Below, piece by piece: positions 9,777 through 17,585 of a stretch of 64,000 nt of DNA (positions are counted from its first letter, which is position 1; every line of letters begins with the position of its first letter). This stretch comes from Tolypothrix sp. PCC 7712 (GTDB lineage: Bacteria; Cyanobacteriota; Cyanobacteriia; Cyanobacteriales; Nostocaceae), in the NCBI RefSeq assembly GCF_025860405.1, contig NZ_CP063785.1, positions 8,805,390 through 8,869,389 of the forward strand. Direction: 5' to 3'. Under the pieces are notes generated by a model. The model made no database searches and was not told where the DNA came from. It worked only from the letters and a program-made list of their open reading frames with translations. A program made the translations under genes and the position numbers.

Positions 9777-11015
9777 GTGGATTGGTCTCATTTGTGGCTT
9801 TATGTATCACCACCGATATTAGGTGGAATTATCGGCTATTTCACGAATGATATAGCCATCAAAATGTTATTTCGCCCCTACCGAGCAATTTATATCGGTA
9901 AGCAAAGATTGCCATTCACACCTGGCTTAATTCCCCGTAACCAGGAAAGGCTAGCTCTGAAGATTTCTAATACAATCATGGGGTCACTTTTGACACCAGA
10001 GGAGTTGCAAAATCTCGCTCGCCGTCTGTTACAAACAGAAAGAGTAGAAGGAGCAATTCTGTGGTTGTTAAAACTAGCACTTGACCAAATCAATTCCGAG
10101 GATAAAAATCAAAAAAGTGCTAAAATTGTCGGCGGAATTTTGCGTGATTTATTAGGTGAATCTTTGCCACGTCTCCTCAAAGTTTTAGCGCGGCGAGAAG
10201 ACTTCTTGGAAGTACAAATCAATCAGATTTTTGACCAAATACTCCTAGAATTTCAACTGAGTGAAGAACAGTCAACTAGGCTGGCTGATTGGCTTTTGCA
10301 AGTAGTTGTGCCGCCAGATGTGCTGCGACAAACAATAGTTGATTTTTTAACCGATCGCACAATTCAAACCATTGACGAAACCTTTCGGGAAAAGACCAGC
10401 GGTACCTATTGGGTAGTAGCGAATTTGTTTGGTTTACGCAATACTCTTACTAGACTGAGAGCTTTTTGCTTAGATGAAAAAGAGGCTACTAACGATCGGT
10501 TGAAAGAATTAATTCAAGAATTGCAAATCCGCGATCGCATCAGAAAACTCTTGCAAAATTTATCATTGCAAAACTTACCCATAGGGACAGTACGCCAACT
10601 GCGTAAAACTACCAGAGAAAGCGTCCGTCATTACTTGCAAACTAGCGGTAGCGATTTACTACAAGGTTTAACTGACTCCGTAGATTGGGAGAATATCGCT
10701 TCTTTGTTGCTCAATCGTCTGAGTACATCACCCGTAGTTAGTAGTTCTCTAGAAGTTGTCAGCCAAGAATTGGCTTTAATTTTGGAACGCTATTTAGAGA
10801 AAGATTTGGAAGCAATTGTCGCGCAAGTAATTCCAATTCTATCTATCGATCAGGTAATTGTTGACCGCGTCAAATCAACTTCTCCTGCTGATTTAGAAGC
10901 TGCAATTGAAGGAATTGTTAAAAGTGAATTGCAGGCAATTGTAACCTTGGGTGGTGTCTTAGGTGTAATTGTGGGTTTAGGTCAAACGGTGTTTTTACTG
11001 TTGAATCAACAATAA
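9777..11015 (+). CDS. DUF445 family membrane-associated protein
   Basis: 412 residues beginning at GTG. An N-terminal hydrophobic segment with [22 protein letters not shown] is the hallmark of DUF445 (YheB/YjiN-like), followed by a long charged helical region and a hydrophobic C-terminal helix ([21 protein letters not shown]). Both ends are probably membrane-embedded, with the central part outside the bilayer. Function of the family is not established. It stands alone behind menG. Confidence 0.85.
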   Translation: MDWSHLWLYVSPPILGGIIGYFTNDIAIKMLFRPYRAIYIGKQRLPFTPGLIPRNQERLALKISNTIMGSLLTPEELQNLARRLLQTERVEGAILWLLKLALDQINSEDKNQKSAKIVGGILRDLLGESLPRLLKVLARREDFLEVQINQIFDQILLEFQLSEEQSTRLADWLLQVVVPPDVLRQTIVDFLTDRTIQTIDETFREKTSGTYWVVANLFGLRNTLTRLRAFCLDEKEATNDRLKELIQELQIRDRIRKLLQNLSLQNLPIGTVRQLRKTTRESVRHYLQTSGSDLLQGLTDSVDWENIASLLLNRLSTSPVVSSSLEVVSQELALILERYLEKDLEAIVAQVIPILSIDQVIVDRVKSTSPADLEAAIEGIVKSELQAIVTLGGVLGVIVGLGQTVFLLLNQQ

Positions 11016-11189
11016 TGGGTAATTGGTAATTGGTAATTGATGATTTTTCAGGGCTGCTTTGTGCTTTGGGAATACAACTAAAGCAAACATTAAAACTAGC
11101 GATTCAAGAAGCGTGACGCGCCAGCCCCTGTTTTCTAAACATGGGGATAAGCGTCTACGCTATTTTAATTGCCGTCATCCAATTTTGGA

Positions 11190-11520
11190 TTATACCAATT
11201 TAAAAAAATAATGCGACAGATTGTAGGGGCAAGGCAGTGCCCATTGGTGTCAACTGAAGCTAAATGCTCTATAGGGCGGGCGTTGTACAAATACCTCGCG
11301 CCCTCATCCCCTAACCCCTTCTCCCGCAGGAGAAGGGGAACTAAATCTCTGGCTCCCTTCTCCCTGTGGGAGAGGGGCTGGGGGTGAGGGCAAAAACCTT
11401 GCTACAAAGCAGGTTTCACGTTAAGTTGACACAGGTGGGCAGTGCCTTGTCCTCTAGAGTATATTGATGTGTCGCAAACATTATTTGATTTGGTATGAGA
11501 TTTTAGATTCTGGATGCGGA
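11190..11520. mobile_element. Family C element carrying a nested ~187-bp insert
   Basis: Outer ends match family C: TATACCAATTT, GCGACAGATTGTAGGGGC and AAGGCAGTGCCC on the left, and GGGCAGTGCCTTGTCC, TCTAGAGTATATTGATGT and TTTGGTAT on the right. Inside lies an insert bounded by GGTGTCAAC (11246) and GTTGACAC (ending 11432), containing a large hairpin built on CCCTCATCCCC and GGGGGTGAGGG. The same insert occurs at 51.34-51.53 kb. Confidence 0.7.
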
Positions 11521-11856
11521 ATAGCCTTTCTCAGTCGTGAATAAATTCTTGATCAGGCTTCACCTGAATTGTTTAGCACTTTAGTGCTGTCTATGAAGTT
11601 ATAAAAATTTTGGTAATTCACCACTAGTACAAATCGACGCAAATAAACAGACTATCTGTAATTGCTAAAAGGCTTGTGGTATAAGTATTCTTTCTTTTGA
11701 CTTTTGACTCCTGCGGAGTTCGCCAGTTGCTTTATGCCGACGGCACTTCCTTCAAGTCGGCAAAGCCGCCCAACTGAGTGCCTTGGGAACCCGTCCACCG
11801 CACTGGCTCACTTTTTACTTTTGCCGTGCTAGCCTATTCACTAACAGGAGAGTCGG

Positions 11857-12387
11857 ATGAAAAAAGTAGCAGTATTTGGCAACGCTGGAGGTGGTAAATC
11901 TACTCTCAGCAAGAAATTATCCCAAATCACGGGTTTACCGCTTCATGTCTTGGACAAAATTAAATATCAATCAGGCGGTGTTGAGCTTTCAGATGAAGAT
12001 TATAAACGCGCCCATGAGCAAATTTTAGTTAGTGAACAATGGATTATTGATGGGTTTGGTTCTATGGAAACCCTTTGGCCTAGACTAGATGAGGCAGATA
12101 GCTTAGTTTTTATCGATTTACCGCTATATGTACATTTCTGGTGGGTAACTAAACGACTAATCACAGGTTACTTTAACCCACCAGACGGCTGGCCAAAAAA
12201 CAGTCCTATATTTAAAAGTTCGCTAAATAGCTACCGCGTGCTTTTTTTATGCGACAAATATTTGACTCCTAGATATCGTGAGTATATCAAGCAGGCAAAA
12301 AGCCAGAAAAATGTTTATCATCTTCAATCGACTCAAGATATTTCGCAATTTTGGGAATCAATTGAAAATAATGGGCATAGGGCATAG
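11857..12387 (+). CDS. Small P-loop kinase (adenylate-kinase-like / FlaR-like)
   Basis: 176 residues with a good Shine-Dalgarno (AGGAG) and ATG. Walker A is GNAGGGKST at residues 8-16; the next segment TGLPLHVLDKIKYQ and WIIDGFGSMETLWPRLDEAD fit the adenylate kinase and related kinases group sometimes called DNA topology modulation protein FlaR. The substrate cannot be told from sequence. The gene is flanked by repeat-rich DNA (about 840 bp before, 1 kb after), so it is monocistronic. Confidence 0.75.
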   Translation: MKKVAVFGNAGGGKSTLSKKLSQITGLPLHVLDKIKYQSGGVELSDEDYKRAHEQILVSEQWIIDGFGSMETLWPRLDEADSLVFIDLPLYVHFWWVTKRLITGYFNPPDGWPKNSPIFKSSLNSYRVLFLCDKYLTPRYREYIKQAKSQKNVYHLQSTQDISQFWESIENNGHRA

Positions 12388-12403
12388 GGCATGGGGCAAA
12401 TAA

Positions 12404-12499
12404 ATAGGCACGGCAGTAGTAAGATAATTTGATATACAACAAGATTGTGGATGTTCCCTACCTACAATTTGTCGCCTTCTCTTTTCAAATTGGTATCAG
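12404..12499. repeat. Family C interspersed repeat
   Basis: Shares GGCACGGCAGTAGTAAGATA, CTACAATTTGTCGCCTTC and TTTTCAAATTGGTATCAG with the other family C copies. It directly follows the kinase gene and a short GGGCATA repeat. Confidence 0.6.
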
Positions 12500-12515
12500 C
12501 AATAAAGATGAGAAA

Positions 12516-12545
12516 AAAGGAGGTACGCTTGGTTGTACCTCCTTT
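12516..12545. terminator. Hairpin terminator, 11-bp stem
   Basis: AAAGGAGGTAC and GTACCTCCTTT form an 11-bp stem with an 8-base loop. On the minus strand the stem is followed by a run of T; on the plus strand by TTATTATT. It could end transcription from either side. Around 12.56-12.92 kb nothing gene-like is seen. Confidence 0.6.
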
Positions 12546-12924
12546 ATTATTAGGAGCTAATATCTGATTTAAGGTGCGTTGAAGTTAAACCAATTGTTTA
12601 GCAGGTTTCACCCTATCTTAATCTGCTGAAAATCAAAAAGTACTCAAGCTAGAGATAGATAACTTTATAAGTTCTTATCTATTTTATTTGTAGTATCTGA
12701 TACGCTTATTCTTTACATTATCAAGTATTGATCAAAAAAGAGCATTCTTGAGATAAATGAAGTATAGAAAAATCAGTTTTAATTACTGAAATTATTGGCG
12801 TAGAGAGCGAACAGGTAACGGTGAAGAGTCAGAAGAAATAAAATTTGTATTTCTTAATCACTTTATGTAGGATGGAATGTCACTTACTTTAGCGATAGCG
12901 TAACGCATCAATGACCGACCATTA

Positions 12925-13085
12925 AAAATTTTAGGTGCGTTAGCCTCCGGCATAACACACCCTACTGGACTGACACGCCTAAAATAGTGCATAAAAAAAC
13001 TCTTGTGGGATGGGTGTCTCACCCGTCCAGGGCGGACAAGATGTCCACCCCACAAGAAAAATTATTGCAACATTTTAGCCTTGCC
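12925..13085. mobile_element. MITE-like hairpin element (GTGCGTTAGCC / GGGCGGACAAGATG)
   Basis: The segment contains GGTGCGTTAGCCTCCGG, ACACACCCTACTGGACTGAC and a strong hairpin whose right arm is GGGCGGACAAGATGTCCACC. The reverse-complement organisation recurs at 44.02-44.17 kb with the same block order, so this is a dispersed non-coding element. Confidence 0.6.
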
Positions 13086-13116
13086 ACGCTACTACCTCAA
13101 AAATGCGATCGCAAAT

Positions 13117-13246
13117 GATATCATGTCCGTTCAAATGCCCGTCATTGCGAACGAAGTGAAGCAATCGCAGAGTCCTTGTGATTGCTTCGCTCCACTTCGT
13201 TCTGCTCGCAATGACATATTAAGGGTAATTTGCCGGACATGATATG
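13117..13246. mobile_element. MITE-like palindrome with ATCATGTCCG ends
   Basis: Ends are GATATCATGTCCG and CGGACATGATATG. The interior pairs GTCATTGCGAACGAAGTGAA with GTTCTGCTCGCAATGAC, a hairpin type seen in many bacteria. No coding capacity. Confidence 0.65.
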
Positions 13247-13403
13247 AATTAATAATTCGTAGTACCCTACGGGAAGCGTAAAGCGCTACGTAATTAAATC
13301 GAGGTTGGGATTAGCATTTATCTTCATTGCGATTTGGCAAAAAGGAAAAGTTTTAAATTTCCCCTTTCCCCTTTCACCTTTACCCTTTCTCCTTTCACCC
13401 AAG

Positions 13404-14345
13404 TTAAATATGAATTTGCGTTGCCTTGAGCATATGGTAAGTAATAATCAACTGAGTCAGCGCTAAGGGATAACTTTGTAGTACCTCGCCAGTTGTACCA
13501 GCGATTTTGCCAAGTTCTGGGTTACTTTCGCGATCGCAAATATTTTTTAAATGTGGCATATCCGAACAGATAATCTGCTCTAATTTATTCACTTGTTCTA
13601 AAGTTGCGTGACCATCAACTGCTAGCACATCTACAGGTTTACTCATATCCCTGTCTAATCCCAAACGAATTGCTGAATCGGAACTACTATCAGTTAAGTG
13701 CAGAAGTGAAGTAAAATCTGGATGCGGAATTGTGGGACGTAGTACCAACCTCACATTCAGATGTCCATTAGTTTCTTCTTTGGCATCTTCAGGTGGGTAG
13801 AAACTAACAACTATATCAGACCATTGTCGTTGCGGACGGATAAATTGCTCTGAATCTGGTTCGCGCTTTTCTAATTCTGATAGTACTTGTTCGGGAGTAT
13901 AACCGCGTTTTTGAGTATCTCGTTTAACTTTCCACTGGGCGCGTATCTCTTCGGGAGGTGCAAGATAAACTTTCACATCATAAGCTTCACGGGCAGCGCG
14001 TGTAGAATAACCCAGTAATCCTTCAATAATGACGAATTTATTCGGTTTAATATACTGTGGTGGTTCAAAAGTCCCAGTTTTATGACTGTAAACTGGTTTG
14101 AGAATTGACTGTCCCGTGCGAAGCAGCGATAAATGCTGCTGCATAATATCTAGATAGTTGCAATCTGGGTGGAGGGCAGTGATCCCAATTTCTGCACGTT
14201 GTTTGCGATCATAACGGTGATAATCATCTGTGCAGATGATCGTGACATTTTCGGGCCCGAGTACCTGAGCAATCCCTCTAGTTAGTGTTGTTTTGCCAGC
14301 AGCACTGTCACCGACAATACCAAGAATAATTGGACGGCTCATCAT
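13404..14345 (-). CDS. Phosphoribulokinase/uridine kinase family protein (PRK paralog)
   Basis: About 313 residues. Walker A GIVGDSAAGKTT near the N-terminus, then the PRK-like TDDYHRYDR, ALHPDCNYLDIM, PVYSHKTGTF, and FVIIEGLLGYSTRAAREAYDVKVYL. These are PRK-family landmarks (Asp of the DDYHR motif, the KPVYxH segment, and IEGL as Walker B). It differs from the canonical cyanobacterial PRK, whose start reads roughly GVAGDSGCGKSTF, so I take it as the second PRK-like paralog rather than the main Calvin-cycle enzyme. An in-frame TTG upstream lies in a poly-G stretch; ATG is preferred. Substrate unproven. Confidence 0.75.
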   Translation of the reverse strand: MMSRPIILGIVGDSAAGKTTLTRGIAQVLGPENVTIICTDDYHRYDRKQRAEIGITALHPDCNYLDIMQQHLSLLRTGQSILKPVYSHKTGTFEPPQYIKPNKFVIIEGLLGYSTRAAREAYDVKVYLAPPEEIRAQWKVKRDTQKRGYTPEQVLSELEKREPDSEQFIRPQRQWSDIVVSFYPPEDAKEETNGHLNVRLVLRPTIPHPDFTSLLHLTDSSSDSAIRLGLDRDMSKPVDVLAVDGHATLEQVNKLEQIICSDMPHLKNICDRESNPELGKIAGTTGEVLQSYPLALTQLIITYHMLKATQIHI

Positions 14346-14577
14346 ACCCCCCCACAAAGAGTTTAGTAAGTCTGTTAATGATTAATTGAGAATATTCCTA
14401 ATTTTAAAGGGGATTTTGTTCAGTAACTTAAGTTACTGCTTCTATGCAACATCTCTACACAATATAGCAATTCAATTTTTGATTTTTGAATTAATTTATG
14501 CAGAGAGGGTAATGGGTAATTGGTCATTGGTCATAAGTAAAGTTATTTCCCCTTGTCCCCTTGTCCCCTTCCAGTTC

Positions 14578-15009
14578 CTAACCTCTGGCTGCATCTATAC
14601 CCAAACGCAAATACTCGATTTTGATACAAGCATCCATAATTACATTCAGCCCACCACTTAAAGCAGTTTGGGCGGCTGCTTGATTCCAGATACCTTGTTG
14701 TGCCCACACCGTTGGGGCTTTAATTGCGATCGCCTCTTCGATAATTTCTGGCAAATACTCAGCACGCCGAAAGATATTCACTATATCTACACTCGCAGGA
14801 ATTTCTCTCAAGGAAGGATAACAAGGCTGCCCATCAATTTCTGTAACTAATGGGTTGACGGGATAGACTGTGTAACCTGCACGCTGCAAAAACTGAGCAA
14901 TTTGATAACTGATACGATTGGGTTTATCCGAATGACCAACAACTGCGATCGCTTTTGCTTGAATTAACACATCACGCAGAGCGTTATCATCATCTTTCAG
15001 GTTTGGCAT
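14578..15009 (-). CDS. CoA-binding domain protein (YccU-like)
   Basis: 143 residues with a Rossmann-type CoA-binding fold: IAVVGHSDKPNRISYQIAQFL near the N-terminus, YPVNPLVTEIDGQPCYPSL, and VDIVNIFRRAEYLPEI. These match small stand-alone CoA-binding proteins related to the N-terminal domain of succinyl-CoA synthetase alpha. The frame is open further upstream, but that part is only translated tandem repeat (GGGTAATGGGGAAT), so the ATG at MPNLKDDD is the real start. Function unknown. Confidence 0.85.
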   Translation of the reverse strand: MPNLKDDDNALRDVLIQAKAIAVVGHSDKPNRISYQIAQFLQRAGYTVYPVNPLVTEIDGQPCYPSLREIPASVDIVNIFRRAEYLPEIIEEAIAIKAPTVWAQQGIWNQAAAQTALSGGLNVIMDACIKIEYLRLGIDAARG

Positions 15010-15041
15010 AGTCCGTGAATAGTTAACTACAAGGTAAATGG

Positions 15042-15110
15042 TAGAGGGGAATGGGTAATGGGGAATGGGTAATGGGGAATGGGTAATGGGGAATGGGTAA
15101 TGGAAGGGGA
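15042..15110. repeat. Heptamer repeat block (GGGTAATGGGGAAT)
   Basis: Several 14-bp units of two heptamers (AATGGGT, AATGGGG) fill the gap between the divergently transcribed CoA-binding protein and O-methyltransferase genes. Confidence 0.85.
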
Positions 15111-15147
15111 GAAATCCCATTACCAAACACCAAATGACGAATGACCA

Positions 15148-15816
15148 ATGACAAATCAAACACAGGGACTTGAACCAAATCTTTATAATTATTTACTCTC
15201 TGTTTCTTTGCGAGAACCAGAAATATTAGCTCAGTTACGGCAAGAAACAGCCCAGCATCCAATGGCGAGAATGCAAATTGCACCTGAACAAGGGCAATTT
15301 ATGGCATTGTTGGTACAGCTAATAGGTGCTAAAAAAACTTTAGAATTAGGTGTATTTACGGGATACAGTACGTTAGTAGTAGCTTTAGCCTTACCAAGCG
15401 ACGGAAAAATAGTAGCCTGTGATGTTAGTGAAGAGTTTACAGCGATCGCGCGTCATTATTGGCAGCAAGCTGGGGTGGCAGAGAAAATAGACCTGCACAT
15501 TGCCCCAGCGTTAGAAACTTTAGATAAGTTGCTGCAAGCAGGGGAAGCCGAAACCTTTGATTTTGCGTTCATTGATGCTGATAAAAGCAACTATGATGCC
15601 TATTATGAGCGATCGCTACAATTAATCCGTCCAGGTGGCGTGATTGCGATCGATAATGTCCTGTGGTCAGGAAGAGTTGCAGATCCCCAAGTACAAGACA
15701 ATAGAACCAAAAGAATTCGCGCTTTTAATCAAAAACTGCATCAAGATCAGCGCATAAATCTTAGTTTATTACCCATTGCGGATGGTTTAACCTTGGTGCG
15801 GAAGAATGGGGATTAG
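15148..15816 (+). CDS. Class I SAM-dependent O-methyltransferase
   Basis: 222 residues resembling the caffeoyl-CoA/catechol O-methyltransferase family (Methyltransf_3). SAM-binding motif I is TLELGVFTGYSTLVVALAL; FDFAFIDADKSNYDAYYERS carries the metal-binding Asp of the family, followed by PGGVIAIDNVLWSGRVAD. Likely substrate is a catechol-type phenolic, with Mg2+ dependence inferred from the family. The start ATG follows a run of short repeats without a clear Shine-Dalgarno. Confidence 0.88.
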   Translation: MTNQTQGLEPNLYNYLLSVSLREPEILAQLRQETAQHPMARMQIAPEQGQFMALLVQLIGAKKTLELGVFTGYSTLVVALALPSDGKIVACDVSEEFTAIARHYWQQAGVAEKIDLHIAPALETLDKLLQAGEAETFDFAFIDADKSNYDAYYERSLQLIRPGGVIAIDNVLWSGRVADPQVQDNRTKRIRAFNQKLHQDQRINLSLLPIADGLTLVRKNGD

Positions 15817-16025
15817 GGATTGGGGATTAGGGACTGGGGATTAGGGACTGGGGACTGGGAGATGAGGAAGCAGAGAAAGCAGAGGAAGCAGGGGTGCAGG
15901 GGAGAATAGCCATTACTCATTACTCATTACCCATTACTCATTACTCATTACCCATTACTCATTACTCATTACCCATTACCAAACACCAATGCCCAATGCC
16001 CAATGCCCCATGCCCCATTCCCTAA
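15817..16025. repeat. Composite short-repeat block, left arm of a 4-kb inverted pair
   Basis: Order of blocks: GGGATTGGGGATTA units, GCAGAGGAAGCAGGGGTGCA, GGGGAGAATAGCCATTAC, CATTACT/CATTACC heptamers, CCAAACACCAATGCCC, CCCATGCCCC. The same blocks occur in reverse complement at 20.01-20.26 kb. Confidence 0.85.
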
Positions 16026-16038
16026 AAGTTGTCATTAT

Positions 16039-16941
16039 TCATGATTTACAGTTACCCTTGAAAAGAAACTGTCGCCTTTTTTCTTGCTGACGTACTCTTT
16101 TTTCCTCGGTGAGGTCATCAAAACAGTAGGGGCAAGTAACACCTTCCTCGTACTTAGGTGAAGCCTTATCTGCTTCAGAAATTGGGCGACCACAACTTTG
16201 ACACATATCATAAGTGCCTTCTTCCAGTCCATGACGGACGGCGATGCGTTCGTCAAAAACGAAGCATTCTCCTTGCCATAAGCTTTCTTCGGCGGGAACT
16301 TCTTCTAAATATTTGAGAATGCCACCTTTGAGATGATAGACTTCTGCAAAACCTTGGGACAGCATGAAGGATGAGGCTTTTTCACACCGAATCCCGCCAG
16401 TACAAAACAAAGCGACTTTTTTATGTTTTTCGGGGTCGAGGTTTTGGCGTACATACTCAGGAAACTCTCGGAATATATGAGTTTGAGGATTTTGCGCCCT
16501 TGTGAAAGTGCCAATATTCACCTCGTAATCGTTACGGGTATCAATCACGGTAACTTCCGGATCGGAAATTAGTTGATTCCATTCTTGAGGCTCGACATAA
16601 ATTCCTACCTGTTGATTAGGATCGACTTCTGGCAATCCTAAAGTCACAATTTCGGACTTTAAACGCACCTTCATCCGCTCAAATGGTAGTGTACTAGCGT
16701 AGGATTCTTTGGATTCGATGTCTGCTAACCGCGAATCGGAACGCAGAAATTCTAAAACTGCGTCAATAGCTTGGCGTGAACCTGCGATGGTGCCGTTAAT
16801 ACCTTCTTGTGCTAACAGGATGGTTCCCTTGATACCTTGCTGCTGGCAGTAAGATAATAAAGGTTCTCGCTTCTCGGCAAAATCCGGCAAACTCACGAAT
16901 TTATAAAGTGCTACAACAACTTGAAGATTTTCTTGCTTCAT
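16039..16941 (-). CDS. trhO: tRNA uridine(34) hydroxylase TrhO (rhodanese-domain, UPF0176)
   Basis: 300 residues. The N-terminal ~110 residues form the UPF0176 domain ([33 protein letters not shown]), followed by a rhodanese domain with catalytic Cys in [19 protein letters not shown]. The C-terminal tail has CQSC and CPYC pairs, probably zinc-binding, and a basic end. TrhO uses molecular oxygen to hydroxylate U34 of certain tRNAs. The gene is adjacent to, and divergent from, a tRNA-Ala gene. Confidence 0.9.
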   Translation of the reverse strand: MKQENLQVVVALYKFVSLPDFAEKREPLLSYCQQQGIKGTILLAQEGINGTIAGSRQAIDAVLEFLRSDSRLADIESKESYASTLPFERMKVRLKSEIVTLGLPEVDPNQQVGIYVEPQEWNQLISDPEVTVIDTRNDYEVNIGTFTRAQNPQTHIFREFPEYVRQNLDPEKHKKVALFCTGGIRCEKASSFMLSQGFAEVYHLKGGILKYLEEVPAEESLWQGECFVFDERIAVRHGLEEGTYDMCQSCGRPISEADKASPKYEEGVTCPYCFDDLTEEKRVRQQEKRRQFLFKGNCKS

Positions 16942-17014
16942 CCCTTTAGAAATGAACCGGTTTCAGGTACAATAACAAAGACAGCTTTAAATAAGCTACC
17001 TAATCTCATTCTAT

Positions 17015-17087
17015 GGGGGTTTAGCTCAGTTGGTAGAGCGCCTGCTTTGCAAGCAGGATGTCAGCGGTTCGAGTCCGCTAACCTCCA
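17015..17087 (+). tRNA. tRNA-Ala (anticodon TGC)
   Basis: 73-nt cloverleaf: acceptor GGGGGTT/AACCTCC with one G-U pair, D-arm GCTC...GAGC, anticodon stem CCTGC/GCAGG with loop TTTGCAA (anticodon TGC), T-arm AGCGG-TTCGAGT-CCGCT, discriminator A. CCA is not encoded. Confidence 0.97.
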
Positions 17088-17585
17088 TTCAGTAGTTAAA
17101 TCAATCAAAAATGGTAGCTTTTCTTTAATGGTGGCGTAGACGTGAAGCGGCTTGTCGTAGACATCGCTTGCAACAAGTCATTTCTATCTGATTGCTTGAG
17201 TGTGGCACTAATTGGGCTTGTGGACATGGAAATTAGTCTCCGGTATGTTTCGTACAGCAGTTTTCACCCCTTGGAACCACGCTGTCACGGCACAGTATTG
17301 CTGTGCGCTGTAGGCAAATTTGGTCTATTTCCCAGAAAATAGCTGTAATTTTAGATTGCCCACAGATACAATCAGAATTTCCATGCCATTTAAGGCCTTT
17401 TAAATAAAAAATATCCTTATTGTAAGGGCACGGCTGCCATAGACTTTCGCTCAAGCAGAGATTTGATCGGTGCCGTGTCCCTACTTGGTGGATAATTTAT
17501 TTCTGAGACTCCGACAAACGACTTGAGAAAAATTGCACATCGCGCTAGTCTTCATTAGCGTAACCGCACGCTGTATAATCAGGCG
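17088..17585. other. Intergenic region between tRNA-Ala and GH116 gene
   Basis: Short open frames exist on both strands but none has a Shine-Dalgarno, family resemblance or stable codon use. A GGGCACGGC...GCCGTGTCCC inverted pair (17427-17480) resembles the family C hairpin. I see no gene. Confidence 0.5.

Noticed and set aside
11169-11387. 72-codon frame
   Set aside because: Lies within the family C composite element, whose other copy at 51.3 kb does not keep the frame.
15010-15159. Upstream extension of the CoA-binding protein
   Set aside because: Translated from GGGTAATGGGGAAT repeats; the start at MPNLKDDD matches the family.
17142-17342. 66-codon plus-strand frame after tRNA-Ala
   Set aside because: Overlaps an opposite-strand frame of equal quality and a hairpin; no family resemblance.
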